A model generated the notes under the pieces. The model worked only from the letters and a program-made list of their open reading frames with translations, searched no databases and was not told where the DNA came from. DNA of 64,000 nucleotides. It comes from Sulfurovum sp. AR (GTDB lineage Bacteria > Campylobacterota > Campylobacteria > Campylobacterales > Sulfurovaceae). Position 1 is the stretch's first letter, and every line of letters begins with the position of its first letter. The stretch is from contig NZ_AJLE01000001.1 of assembly GCF_000296775.1 (NCBI RefSeq), positions 62,001 to 126,000 on the forward strand. The letters run 5' to 3'. The position numbers and the translations under genes were made by a program. Shown piece by piece: positions 1 to 7,063 of the stretch.

Positions 1-682
1 CTACCACACGTGTGGCTACAGTATCGATGAAATGCCTGTCGTGTGAGATAAAGAGTAGGGTGAAATTTCCCTTAAGAAGCATCTCCTCCAAGAATTCGAC
101 CATATAGACATCAAGGTGGTTGGTCGGCTCATCAAGAAGTAGTACATCGGGTTTTTTAAGTATGAGGGATGCCAAGGCTACACGACGCTGTTCACCTCCG
201 GAAAGCGAGACTACGGGGCGATCCTCATAGGCTTTGAGCTGAAACTCCTGCATGACACGTTCGATCTTGTCATCAAGGTTCCAGGCATTGTGATGGTCCA
301 GAAAAGAGGAGACTTTTTCCAGTTGTGTGAGCAGCTCTTCATTTTCAAAATCTTCAGCCACTTTGAGACTCAGTGTATCATATGCTTCTTTGGCTTCTTT
401 GAGTTCAGTCAGTTCATTGAATATCGCTTCTCTAACTGAAAGAGCTGGATCGAAGTGGGGCTGTTGTGCGAGCATCTCTACCTGTATCGAACTGTTCACT
501 ACCCTTTTCCCGTCAGTAGGTTCTTCTTCTCCCATGATGATCTTCATCAGTGTAGATTTTCCACAGCCGTTTTGACCCACGATAGTGACACGTTCTCCCT
601 CATCCAGGTGGAAATCAACCCCATTGAGAAGCAGCTTGATGTCATATTGTTTTTTGATGTCAAAGAGGTCGATGAGTGCCAA
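1..682 (-). CDS. ABC-F family ATPase, N-terminal part (cut by window edge)
   Basis: Cytoplasmic ABC-F protein; members have two tandem ATPase domains, no membrane segment, and act on ribosomes or as antibiotic-resistance or translation factors. The first nucleotide-binding domain is visible: Walker A GQNGCGKST near residue 37, signature LSGGEQRR, and Walker B LLLDEPTNHLD followed by SHD. The second domain lies beyond the left edge. No ATG fits the start. A TTG at 680-682 is preceded by AAGGAA at suitable spacing and gives an N-terminus (M-A-L-I-D-L-F) typical of the family. It is divergent from the M48 protease gene. The family is clear; the subfamily (Uup/EttA-like or other) is not. Confidence 0.9.
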   Translation of the reverse strand, partial: MALIDLFDIKKQYDIKLLLNGVDFHLDEGERVTIVGQNGCGKSTLMKIIMGEEEPTDGKRVVNSSIQVEMLAQQPHFDPALSVREAIFNELTELKEAKEAYDTLSLKVAEDFENEELLTQLEKVSSFLDHHNAWNLDDKIERVMQEFQLKAYEDRPVVSLSGGEQRRVALASLILKKPDVLLLDEPTNHLDVYMVEFLEEMLLKGNFTLLFISHDRHFIDTVATRVV

Positions 683-743
683 AATGGTTCCTTATGATAG
701 ATTGTTGCAATTATAGCAAATAGAGTGGCTTTTAAGGCTTGAT

Positions 744-770
744 TTGGTATATTTCACCATTATATACCAA
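744..770. promoter_or_regulatory. Inverted repeat upstream of M48 protease gene
   Basis: TTGGTATAT and ATATACCAA form a perfect 9-bp inverted repeat with a 9-base spacer, ending directly at the ribosome binding site (AAGGAA) of the M48 gene. It could be an operator or a leader hairpin that affects translation. No regulator can be assigned. Confidence 0.35.
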
Positions 771-778
771 GGAAATCT

Positions 779-2050
779 ATGCTGGAAACCATTATTATCT
801 TTTACTCTCTCTACACCTTTATGAAACTCTATATCTCTGCTATGCAGATAGGGTATATCAATGAAGAAAAAAGAAAAACGCCTGTACTGATGCCGGCAGA
901 CAAATACCTCACAGCAGGAAACTATGCAGTGGCGAACGGAAAACTTTCTCTTGTGAGTGATTTTATAGATTATCTGGTATTTATCTGGTGGGTATTTGGA
1001 GGTTTTGCCTGGCTCTCAGCACTGGTTCAAGTAGAAGGTAACATCATGCAGGCCGTTGTGTTCCTGTTCGGTTTTGTCATAGTCAATTATGTCATAGGAC
1101 TTCCTTTTGAACTCTACCAAAAGTTCAAGATAGATGAAGCGTTTGGATTTAACAAAATGACGGCGAAAATGTATATGATAGATATGATCAAAACAAGCCT
1201 GTTGTTTTTCATTCTAGGCGGTGCGGTTTTTGCGCTTTTATCTTGGATCATAGAGAGTTATGCCACATGGTGGATCTGGGGATTTGCAGCTATGTTCACT
1301 GTAGCAGTTCTAGCAAATCTCTTGGCTCCCACGTTCATGGCCCTGTTTAACAAGTTCTCTCCGCTCGAGGAGGGGGAACTCAAAGAAAAAATTACGGCAA
1401 TGATGGGTCAGGCCGGACTTAAAAGTGACGGTATCTTTGTGATGGATGCTTCTAAACGTGACAGTCGTTTGAATGCATTTTTCGGTGGATTGGGTAAGAG
1501 TAAACGTGTGGTTCTTTTTGATACATTGTTGGAAAAGCTTAACACTAAAGAACTCCTTGCCGTACTGGGGCATGAATTGGGTCATTTCTCTCATGGGGAT
1601 ATCTGGAAAAATATAGGGTTGATGGGTGTACTTCTTTTTATCGCATTTTATCTCTTTGGCCATTTACCGGATGCACTCTTTACACAGATGGGTGTGATTC
1701 CTGAGGCAGGTGTCCAAATAGCGATGTTGATGTTGTTGTTACCGCTTGTGAGTTTTGTCTTTACGCCATTTATGTCTTATGTAAGCCGCCATAATGAGTA
1801 TGCAGCAGATGAATATGGTTCGCAAATGGGCGGCAAAGAGAACCTGGTATCTGCACTGATGAAACTTGTGACAGAGAACAAAGCATTCCCAAAATCACAT
1901 CCTCTGGTGATCTTCTTTTACTATACGCATCCACCGGTGCTTGAGAGACTCAAAGAGTTAGGGTTTGACGCATCCAATACGATCGCAGGTGAAGCAACTA
2001 CACTGCCGAAAGAGGGTATTTTCGCACATATGGACAGAAATGACGATTAA
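779..2050 (+). CDS. M48 family metallopeptidase (Ste24/CAAX prenyl protease 1-like)
   Basis: Integral membrane zinc protease of 423 residues, of the Ste24 type. It has several hydrophobic segments in the N-terminal half, the zinc motif HELGH at about 265-269, and a third-ligand region NEYAADEYG near residue 340. Family length (about 410-430) is normal. In bacteria these proteases are linked to membrane protein quality control, since there are no prenylated CAAX substrates; the substrate here is unknown. The start is an ATG behind AAGGAA. The 3' end overlaps prmC by 11 bases, which suggests co-transcription with the downstream genes to apaH. Confidence 0.92.
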   Translation: MLETIIIFYSLYTFMKLYISAMQIGYINEEKRKTPVLMPADKYLTAGNYAVANGKLSLVSDFIDYLVFIWWVFGGFAWLSALVQVEGNIMQAVVFLFGFVIVNYVIGLPFELYQKFKIDEAFGFNKMTAKMYMIDMIKTSLLFFILGGAVFALLSWIIESYATWWIWGFAAMFTVAVLANLLAPTFMALFNKFSPLEEGELKEKITAMMGQAGLKSDGIFVMDASKRDSRLNAFFGGLGKSKRVVLFDTLLEKLNTKELLAVLGHELGHFSHGDIWKNIGLMGVLLFIAFYLFGHLPDALFTQMGVIPEAGVQIAMLMLLLPLVSFVFTPFMSYVSRHNEYAADEYGSQMGGKENLVSALMKLVTENKAFPKSHPLVIFFYYTHPPVLERLKELGFDASNTIAGEATTLPKEGIFAHMDRNDD

Positions 2051-2876
2051 AGAGGGACTTGTTTGGGCCAAAGAGGTACTCAAAGAGGCGTGCGAACGTC
2101 CTGCTTTTGAGGCAGAACTGCTCTTGGCCTATCATCTTGGACAGGACCGTACCTATTTACTGATACACGAGGGGGAGAGTTTCCCCGATGTGGATCAATT
2201 TCAAACGCTTATTCAAAGAAGAGCTGCACATGAGCCTTACGAATATATCGTCGGTTCAGCCAGTTTTTATGACATCCATTTGGAAGTGGAAGAGGGGGTA
2301 CTGATACCCCGTCCGGAAACGGAGATACTTATAGACCTGGTCGCAGAGATCATAGAAAAAGAGAAGATTACCCGTATTGCTGAAATAGGTGTGGGGTCGG
2401 GTGCGATCTCCATTGTGTTGGCCCGTAAGTTTCCCCAGCTTAGGATCATTGCGACAGATATTTGTGATACCCCGCTCAAAGTGGCAAAGAAGAACATTGA
2501 AAGATTCGGAGTGGGTGAACAGATAGAACTTCGCAAGTCCCACCTTATAGATGAGGTACCTGAAGATCTGGAATTGGTGGTTTCAAATCCTCCTTATATC
2601 GCAGAAGATTTTTTACTTGAGTCCAATGTCATTGACTATGAACCCAAAGAAGCACTGTTTGGCGGAAGGATAGGGGATGAATTGCTCAAAGAGATCATTT
2701 TGGATGTGAAGCATCGAGGTATACCCTATCTTGCTTGTGAAATGGGGTATGATCAAAAGGAACCCTTACAAGCGTTTGTTAATGAGATCGGTGTAGAATA
2801 TATAAAATTTTATAAGGACCTGGCACAGTTTGACCGGGGATTTGTAATTAAATTCAAAAAAAGTGAGTCAGTATGA
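2040..2876 (+). CDS. prmC: Peptide chain release factor N5-glutamine methyltransferase
   Basis: PrmC/HemK methylates the glutamine of the GGQ motif in release factors RF1/RF2 using SAM. The 278-residue product has the N-terminal helical domain, the SAM-binding motif EIGVGSGAIS near residue 117, and the catalytic NPPY motif near residue 183. An in-frame extension to 1965 exists, but it would lie inside the M48 gene. The ATG at 2040 overlaps the end of the protease gene and gives the usual family length. It overlaps the next gene by ATGA. Confidence 0.94.
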   Translation: MTIKEGLVWAKEVLKEACERPAFEAELLLAYHLGQDRTYLLIHEGESFPDVDQFQTLIQRRAAHEPYEYIVGSASFYDIHLEVEEGVLIPRPETEILIDLVAEIIEKEKITRIAEIGVGSGAISIVLARKFPQLRIIATDICDTPLKVAKKNIERFGVGEQIELRKSHLIDEVPEDLELVVSNPPYIAEDFLLESNVIDYEPKEALFGGRIGDELLKEIILDVKHRGIPYLACEMGYDQKEPLQAFVNEIGVEYIKFYKDLAQFDRGFVIKFKKSESV

Positions 2877-3352
2877 ACAGATATTTTCGGATGATAACCA
2901 TGACCTACCTTATATTTTTGAGTGCGGCTCTTGGCGCAGGACTTTTTGCCGGTATTGTCGTAGCACCTGTCACGTTTCACACAGAACAATGGCTGGGTAG
3001 TGAAGTGCTCACACAGTTTCAAGAGGGACAGATCATGACAGAGAACTTTTTGAGGCTCTCTTATCTGGTCAATGTACTGCTGGTGTCAGTGGTACTCTAT
3101 GAAGGGTATAAGTTCAAGAAGTTTGAGAGAGATACACTGACACAGGTTGCCACATTTTTAGTCTTGGCTACAGGGCTTCTTTTTTCTCAATACTATATTC
3201 CTGATATTATTGCTATGCAAGAACAAGGCGTGGAGGCAACGAATTCAGTCGCTTTTATCAATACGCACAAAGGAAGCGAGATCAATTATAAGATCTTCTC
3301 TTTGGCTCTGATTGTACTGATCGTACAGAATATGCGTAAGGCGTGCAAGTAG
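2873..3352 (+). CDS. DUF4149-like integral membrane protein
   Basis: A 159-residue protein with about four hydrophobic segments (roughly 8-30, 62-78, 88-106 and 140-155), resembling the DUF4149 family of small inner membrane proteins. No catalytic motif is visible and the function is unknown. Its ATG overlaps the prmC stop codon (ATGA), so it is translationally coupled to prmC. It precedes the glycosylase gene by 4 bases. Confidence 0.75.
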   Translation: MNRYFRMITMTYLIFLSAALGAGLFAGIVVAPVTFHTEQWLGSEVLTQFQEGQIMTENFLRLSYLVNVLLVSVVLYEGYKFKKFERDTLTQVATFLVLATGLLFSQYYIPDIIAMQEQGVEATNSVAFINTHKGSEINYKIFSLALIVLIVQNMRKACK

Positions 3353-3356
3353 CAGT

Positions 3357-3845
3357 ATGAGTGAAATTTTAGCACACCCTTTCAAGCCTATCGTATTTAA
3401 AGATACCCAAACACTTATTCTGGGTTCTTTCCCCAGTATCCAGTCTTTTGAAAAGAATTTTTACTATGCACATCCACGCAATCAATTCTGGAATATCCTT
3501 GAAAGTGTGACATCCTACCCTGCGAACACTCGTGATCAGAGACTCTGGTTGCTTAAAGAGTGTAAACTTGGGCTTTGGGACATGGTCAAAGGGTGTAGCA
3601 GAGAGAACTCTCTTGACAGTTCTTTGGAAAATGAAGAGGTTAATGACCTGGCTGCATTTTTGGAAGCGAATCCGAGTATTACCAGATTGGCTTTTACCGG
3701 GAGAAAAGCAGAGGCATTGTTTAAAACACACTTTTCACACCTGGATATAGAAACAGTCTATCTCCCTTCACCTTCTGCTGCCTATGCAAAGATGAGCTTT
3801 GAGCAGAAAGTAGCCGAATATAAAAAACAGTTGGGGTACAGTTAA
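3357..3845 (+). CDS. DNA-deoxyinosine glycosylase (UDG superfamily)
   Basis: A 162-residue uracil-DNA glycosylase superfamily protein of the hypoxanthine-DNA glycosylase type, which removes deaminated adenine from DNA. It has the superfamily motif GSFPS at 23-27, the family-typical YAHPRNQFW at 37-45, and a C-terminal LPSPSAA motif. Length is normal for this small family. The stop codon overlaps the apaH start (TAATG), so repair and nucleotide-clearance genes share a transcript. The family is confident; base specificity is inferred from homology. Confidence 0.88.
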   Translation: MSEILAHPFKPIVFKDTQTLILGSFPSIQSFEKNFYYAHPRNQFWNILESVTSYPANTRDQRLWLLKECKLGLWDMVKGCSRENSLDSSLENEEVNDLAAFLEANPSITRLAFTGRKAEALFKTHFSHLDIETVYLPSPSAAYAKMSFEQKVAEYKKQLGYS

Positions 3846-4696
3846 TGGCAGTATGGGCTATAGGTGATATACAGGGGTGCTACAACTCCTTGAAAGCACT
3901 ACTGGAAAAGATATCGTTTGATGTCACACAGGATAAACTCTGGATCGCTGGTGACCTGGTCAACAGAGGTGAAGGTTCACTGGAAACACTGGAATATCTT
4001 TACAGTATCAAAGAAAATGTTGACATCGTTCTTGGTAATCATGATATCACCCTTATAGCAGCTTATTATGGTATCAAAAAATCCAATCCGACCATTGATT
4101 CTATACTTGAGTCATCTGAAGCCAAAAAGCTCATAGATTGGCTTAGAGGACAAAAGTTGTTGCATGTGGATTATCAGCTTGGGTACTGTATGGCCCATGC
4201 GGGTATCTCTCCTGAATTTGATCTGGGTATGGCCATGAGATATGCAAAGCGTGTGGAAGAGAAACTACAAAGTGACCATGTTTCTGTTTGGTTGGAACAA
4301 ATGTTAAGACAAGGAAGTAACCGTTTTAACAGGAAGGCGAGCCTTATAGATATCGACCGTTATATTGTCAGTGCCTTCACACGTATGCGGTTTTGCTATG
4401 GTGACCATAGACTTGATTTTGACCAAAAAGGTCCGCCTACAGACGAACTGAGAGAACAAGAGTTAAAACCCTGGTTTGAATGTGATTATCGTAAAGATAT
4501 CCATCTGCGTATTATTATGGGGCACTGGTCGGCTTTGGGATTTTATGAAGATGAGCATGTATTGGCTCTGGATACCGGATGTGTATGGGGAGGAAAACTC
4601 ACGGCTGCACGTATTGACAGTGAAGACGTGGAGATAGTTTCTGTAGAGTGTAGTAAAGCAGATAAGGATGAAGAAGAACAACCTACGAGTGTTTAA
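3845..4696 (+). CDS. apaH: Symmetrical bis(5'-nucleosyl)-tetraphosphatase ApaH
   Basis: Cytoplasmic metallophosphatase that splits diadenosine tetraphosphate (Ap4A) into two ADP. The conserved phosphoesterase motifs are present: GDIQGC (7-12), GDLVNRG (36-42) and GNHD (64-67), plus later His-containing motifs MAHAG and MGHWS. The 283-residue length is close to other ApaH proteins. The start overlaps the preceding stop by one base. Last gene of the plus-strand run that begins with the M48 protease. Confidence 0.95.
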   Translation: MAVWAIGDIQGCYNSLKALLEKISFDVTQDKLWIAGDLVNRGEGSLETLEYLYSIKENVDIVLGNHDITLIAAYYGIKKSNPTIDSILESSEAKKLIDWLRGQKLLHVDYQLGYCMAHAGISPEFDLGMAMRYAKRVEEKLQSDHVSVWLEQMLRQGSNRFNRKASLIDIDRYIVSAFTRMRFCYGDHRLDFDQKGPPTDELREQELKPWFECDYRKDIHLRIIMGHWSALGFYEDEHVLALDTGCVWGGKLTAARIDSEDVEIVSVECSKADKDEEEQPTSV

Positions 4697-4725
4697 GTGT
4701 TGTTGTCAATGCAAAGATGACATGA

Positions 4726-4893
4726 TCATTTTTTATCTCTAGGCGGTATCAGTCTATTATCTTGACCGATGTGTTTTCTATATTCCAATTCTTTTGGATC
4801 TCTTCGCATAATGTGAAAGAACATAAATACATACCCACCTACGACTATAATCAGTACTACGAGACAGAATATAATGATTTTCCAAAGCTCCAT
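4726..4893 (-). CDS. Small single-span membrane protein (55 aa), unknown
   Basis: A short gene with a strong ribosome binding site (AAAGGAGT, 5 bases before the ATG). The product starts M-E-L-W-K, has one hydrophobic segment (about residues 5-27), then a charged tail ending P-P-R-D-K-K. It lies 24 bases downstream of the cytochrome-like gene on the same strand, so the two probably form an operon divergent from the YeeE/YedE genes. It resembles no family I recognise. The strong RBS, codon use and conserved-looking topology make it likely real. Confidence 0.68.
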   Translation of the reverse strand: MELWKIIIFCLVVLIIVVGGYVFMFFHIMRRDPKELEYRKHIGQDNRLIPPRDKK

Positions 4894-4917
4894 ACGTCAC
4901 TCCTTTGTGATTCACTT

Positions 4918-5247
4918 TTAATCATTACATCCATTAGGTGGTACACCATCTTTTGCATATTTCACTGCATAGGCATAAATCTCTTTCCACCACTCTTCTT
5001 TGATCGTTTCTATTGCAAGGTTTGGACAGATATTTTTTGCTTCCTGCGGAAACTTACCAGTTTCATAGATCTCTTCCCACTCTGCCTGTAAATGGTTTCT
5101 AGCAAACATCACACCTGAAAATTTACACTTTTTATAGAAGTGTTTCTTATAGAGTCGTTGTCCTTTTTTTACACCTGCCATAGAATTTGTTGGTATAGAC
5201 ATCGATATGAGCAGCGAAAGTGCTACAGCTCCGATTACTTTTTTCAT
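4918..5247 (-). CDS. Exported cytochrome c-like protein lacking the haem motif
   Basis: A 109-residue protein with a Sec signal peptide (about 1-24, ending S-M-A) and a mature part with cysteines at 41, 74 and 107. It aligns, with at most one gap, to the c-type cytochrome at 54920-55273: Cys41, Ala49, Trp57, Glu62, Thr63, Gly64 and Lys65 match. However, the haem-binding CTSCH of that protein corresponds to Y-K-K-C-K here. It therefore probably keeps the fold but not covalent haem. The three cysteines could carry disulfide or sulfur chemistry. Divergent from the YeeE/YedE pair across shared operator repeats. Confidence 0.8.
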   Translation of the reverse strand: MKKVIGAVALSLLISMSIPTNSMAGVKKGQRLYKKHFYKKCKFSGVMFARNHLQAEWEEIYETGKFPQEAKNICPNLAIETIKEEWWKEIYAYAVKYAKDGVPPNGCND

Positions 5248-5287
5248 ATATTTTCTCCTTGATTGGTTTTAACAAAAGTATATATTA

Positions 5288-5314
5288 AAAACGTTAAGTT
5301 AAGCTTAACGTTTT
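5288..5314. promoter_or_regulatory. Dyad operator 1 in divergent sulfur-locus promoter
   Basis: AACGTTAAG-N5-CTTAACGTT is a perfect inverted repeat at 5290-5312; it extends to 11-bp arms at 5288-5314. It sits beside a TATACT-like -10 box (5278-5283, minus strand) of the cytochrome-like gene. A second copy lies 58 bases away. This is typical of a dimeric winged-helix repressor such as ArsR or MarR type; the regulator is not encoded next to it. Confidence 0.65.
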
Positions 5315-5347
5315 AAATTCTATATAAGCAATCTCTGCTTATAATAA

Positions 5348-5370
5348 AACGTTAAGTAAGACTTAACATT
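5348..5370. promoter_or_regulatory. Dyad operator 2 in divergent sulfur-locus promoter
   Basis: AACGTTAAG-N5-CTTAACATT repeats operator 1 with a single mismatch and the same 5-base spacer. It lies directly before a TATATAG sequence that could be the -10 box of the YeeE/YedE operon. Each of the two divergent promoters therefore has its own operator copy. Confidence 0.62.
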
Positions 5371-5393
5371 ATATAGATCTAAATAAAGGATAA

Positions 5394-5909
5394 ATGATGC
5401 CTCGTTCAATACCTTGGTGGCTTGGTGGTCTTTTAATGGCTTTACTATTTTATTACACTTTCTCTACCTGGGGTGCTAATCGTCCCATTGGTGCATCAAC
5501 CGGTATGTCATATTTTGCCAATTTGATCTTTGATCTAGATACAGAGCAGTATGAATATGCTGCGATCATAGAGAAATCCGGTGCATGGGAAGCCGTCATG
5601 CTCATCGGTGTATTTTTTGGAGGACTTTTTATGTCTATAGTTGTTACCAAAACATTTCATCTAAGTTATATTCCTACACTTTGGAAAGAAAGAAAAAACA
5701 CTTCGATTCCTTCTCGTATGGTTTGGAGCTTTATTGCCGGATTTCTTTTGATATTTGGAGCGAGATTGGCCGGAGGTTGTAATGCAGGACATATCTTATC
5801 TGGCGGTAGTCAACTGGCTGTTAGTGGTATAATATTTGCTGTAGTCGCATTAGGTACTGGGATGATCACCGGTAGATTTTTTTATAAAAAAGGAAAAAGT
5901 GATGATTGA
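5394..5909 (+). CDS. YeeE/YedE family sulfur transporter, first half-protein
   Basis: A 171-residue membrane protein of the YeeE/YedE (DUF395) family, whose characterised members import thiosulfate. It has about four or five membrane segments and the conserved motif GGCNAGHILSG (about 129-139), containing the key cysteine. It is half the length of full YeeE proteins, and the following gene encodes the other half. AAGGA (5386-5390) serves either the ATG at 5394 or the one at 5397. The stop overlaps the start of the second half. Operator repeats lie just upstream. Confidence 0.88.
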   Translation: MMPRSIPWWLGGLLMALLFYYTFSTWGANRPIGASTGMSYFANLIFDLDTEQYEYAAIIEKSGAWEAVMLIGVFFGGLFMSIVVTKTFHLSYIPTLWKERKNTSIPSRMVWSFIAGFLLIFGARLAGGCNAGHILSGGSQLAVSGIIFAVVALGTGMITGRFFYKKGKSDD

Positions 5910-6504
5910 TGATATCATTAAAATGTTCGATGTGGTATCAGGTCAAGAACATGGATCTATTGTAAAGGTGCTGCTTATTGGGTTTGCTTTTGGGGCTATT
6001 ATCTTATATTCACGTCTCGACAAATTTGAAAAGATGGCCGGTTTTATGATATTTGAGGATACGCTTGTCCCTAGAATGGCTATGACCACAGTAGCACTAT
6101 CAAGTGTAGGGTTTTACTTTCTTGTCGAATCAGGTTATGCAACGTATAATATTAAACCGACGATGCTAGGTGGTCTTATCATCGGTGGAATCCTCTTTGG
6201 GATAGGTTTGGTTATTTTAGGTAAATGTCCATCAGCATTTCTTGTTTCAGTTTCTGAAGGGCGTCTTGATGCATTGGTAGGTGTGATCGGCGGGATGTTC
6301 GGTGGGTATGTTTTTACGATCGGGTATCCCTATATACAGCAAATCTTAGGGCCTGATCTGGGTAAAATCAGTGTACCGGATTTTTTTACAGAACATAGTC
6401 TGCTTATTGTATTCACGCTAAGTGGCATTTTACTGACCATTGCATTTTTGCTACCGACCATAGAGTACGAAGACCCCGCTGATATAAATGAAAAAAATAA
6501 ATAA
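5902..6504 (+). CDS. YeeE/YedE family sulfur transporter, second half-protein
   Basis: A 200-residue membrane protein of the same DUF395 family, with about five or six membrane segments and a cysteine motif GKCPSAF in place of the GGC motif of its partner. The ATG at 5902 lies 7 bases after AAGGA; a GTG at 5899 is an alternative. It overlaps the first half gene by 8 bases. Split YeeE pairs of this kind are expected to assemble into one transporter of thiosulfate or another sulfur species; the substrate is inferred. Confidence 0.88.
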   Translation: MIDDIIKMFDVVSGQEHGSIVKVLLIGFAFGAIILYSRLDKFEKMAGFMIFEDTLVPRMAMTTVALSSVGFYFLVESGYATYNIKPTMLGGLIIGGILFGIGLVILGKCPSAFLVSVSEGRLDALVGVIGGMFGGYVFTIGYPYIQQILGPDLGKISVPDFFTEHSLLIVFTLSGILLTIAFLLPTIEYEDPADINEKNK

Positions 6505-6514
6505 TAGGAGAAGT

Positions 6515-6967
6515 ATGATCATGAAAAAGTATATATTTTTAATCGTAGGTTTAGTGAGTTTGATGCAGGCACAAGAGTACAAGTCCGTTTTTGACTGTAG
6601 TTCAGATAATGCCCGCTTTGTGATGTCACGTATGAATTTAATAGAAAGAACCATGGGTATGATCGAACAAAATGGTGACAAGGCTGACTTTGCCATTACA
6701 CTGCATGGAGGATGTGTTCCCATGGTCTCAAATGTGTATGATGAAATAGTACCTGATGAGGATATGCCTTATATAAAAATGGCACAGGAGACCATTACAC
6801 GATTGGCTCAAAAGAAAAAGGTGAAGATCATCGTCTGTGCCATGTCCTTGAATGCAAATGCGATTGACGAGAAAGAGATTTTGCCGTTTATTCAAATATC
6901 TAAAAATAGTTTTATAGATACGATCGGTTTACAAAATAAGGGCTATGCACTGATGACATTTAAGTAA
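6515..6967 (+). CDS. Exported DsrE-like protein
   Basis: A 150-residue protein with a short Sec signal peptide (to about residue 17, L-M-Q-A-Q) followed by a DsrE/DsrF-like fold. Typical features are Asn/Arg-rich helix segments, the GGC motif in the middle and a C-x-M-S-L-N-A segment near the end. Cytoplasmic DsrE proteins pass sulfane sulfur on cysteines; exported versions are less understood. The start follows AGGAG; an ATG at 6521 is also possible. Third gene of the sulfur operon, 10 bases after the second YeeE half. Confidence 0.75.
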   Translation: MIMKKYIFLIVGLVSLMQAQEYKSVFDCSSDNARFVMSRMNLIERTMGMIEQNGDKADFAITLHGGCVPMVSNVYDEIVPDEDMPYIKMAQETITRLAQKKKVKIIVCAMSLNANAIDEKEILPFIQISKNSFIDTIGLQNKGYALMTFK

Positions 6968-6980
6968 ATCTATACATCAC

Positions 6981-7019
6981 TTTAAAACCTTATAAAATAG
7001 AATGTTATAAGGTTTTAAA
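6981..7019. terminator. Bidirectional hairpin terminator
   Basis: TTTAAAACCTTATAA and TTATAAGGTTTTAAA form a perfect 15-bp stem with a 9-base loop between the convergent DsrE-like and ATP-grasp genes. The A/T ends of the stem supply U-runs in both directions. Confidence 0.7.
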
Positions 7020-7063
7020 AAAAGATATATTGTTTCTAGCGGTGTATATTGTGTACACGCTTA

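Noticed and set aside
4762-5091. Plus-strand open frame of 109 codons
   Set aside because: It overlaps two minus-strand genes that have a signal peptide or strong RBS; the plus frame has neither.
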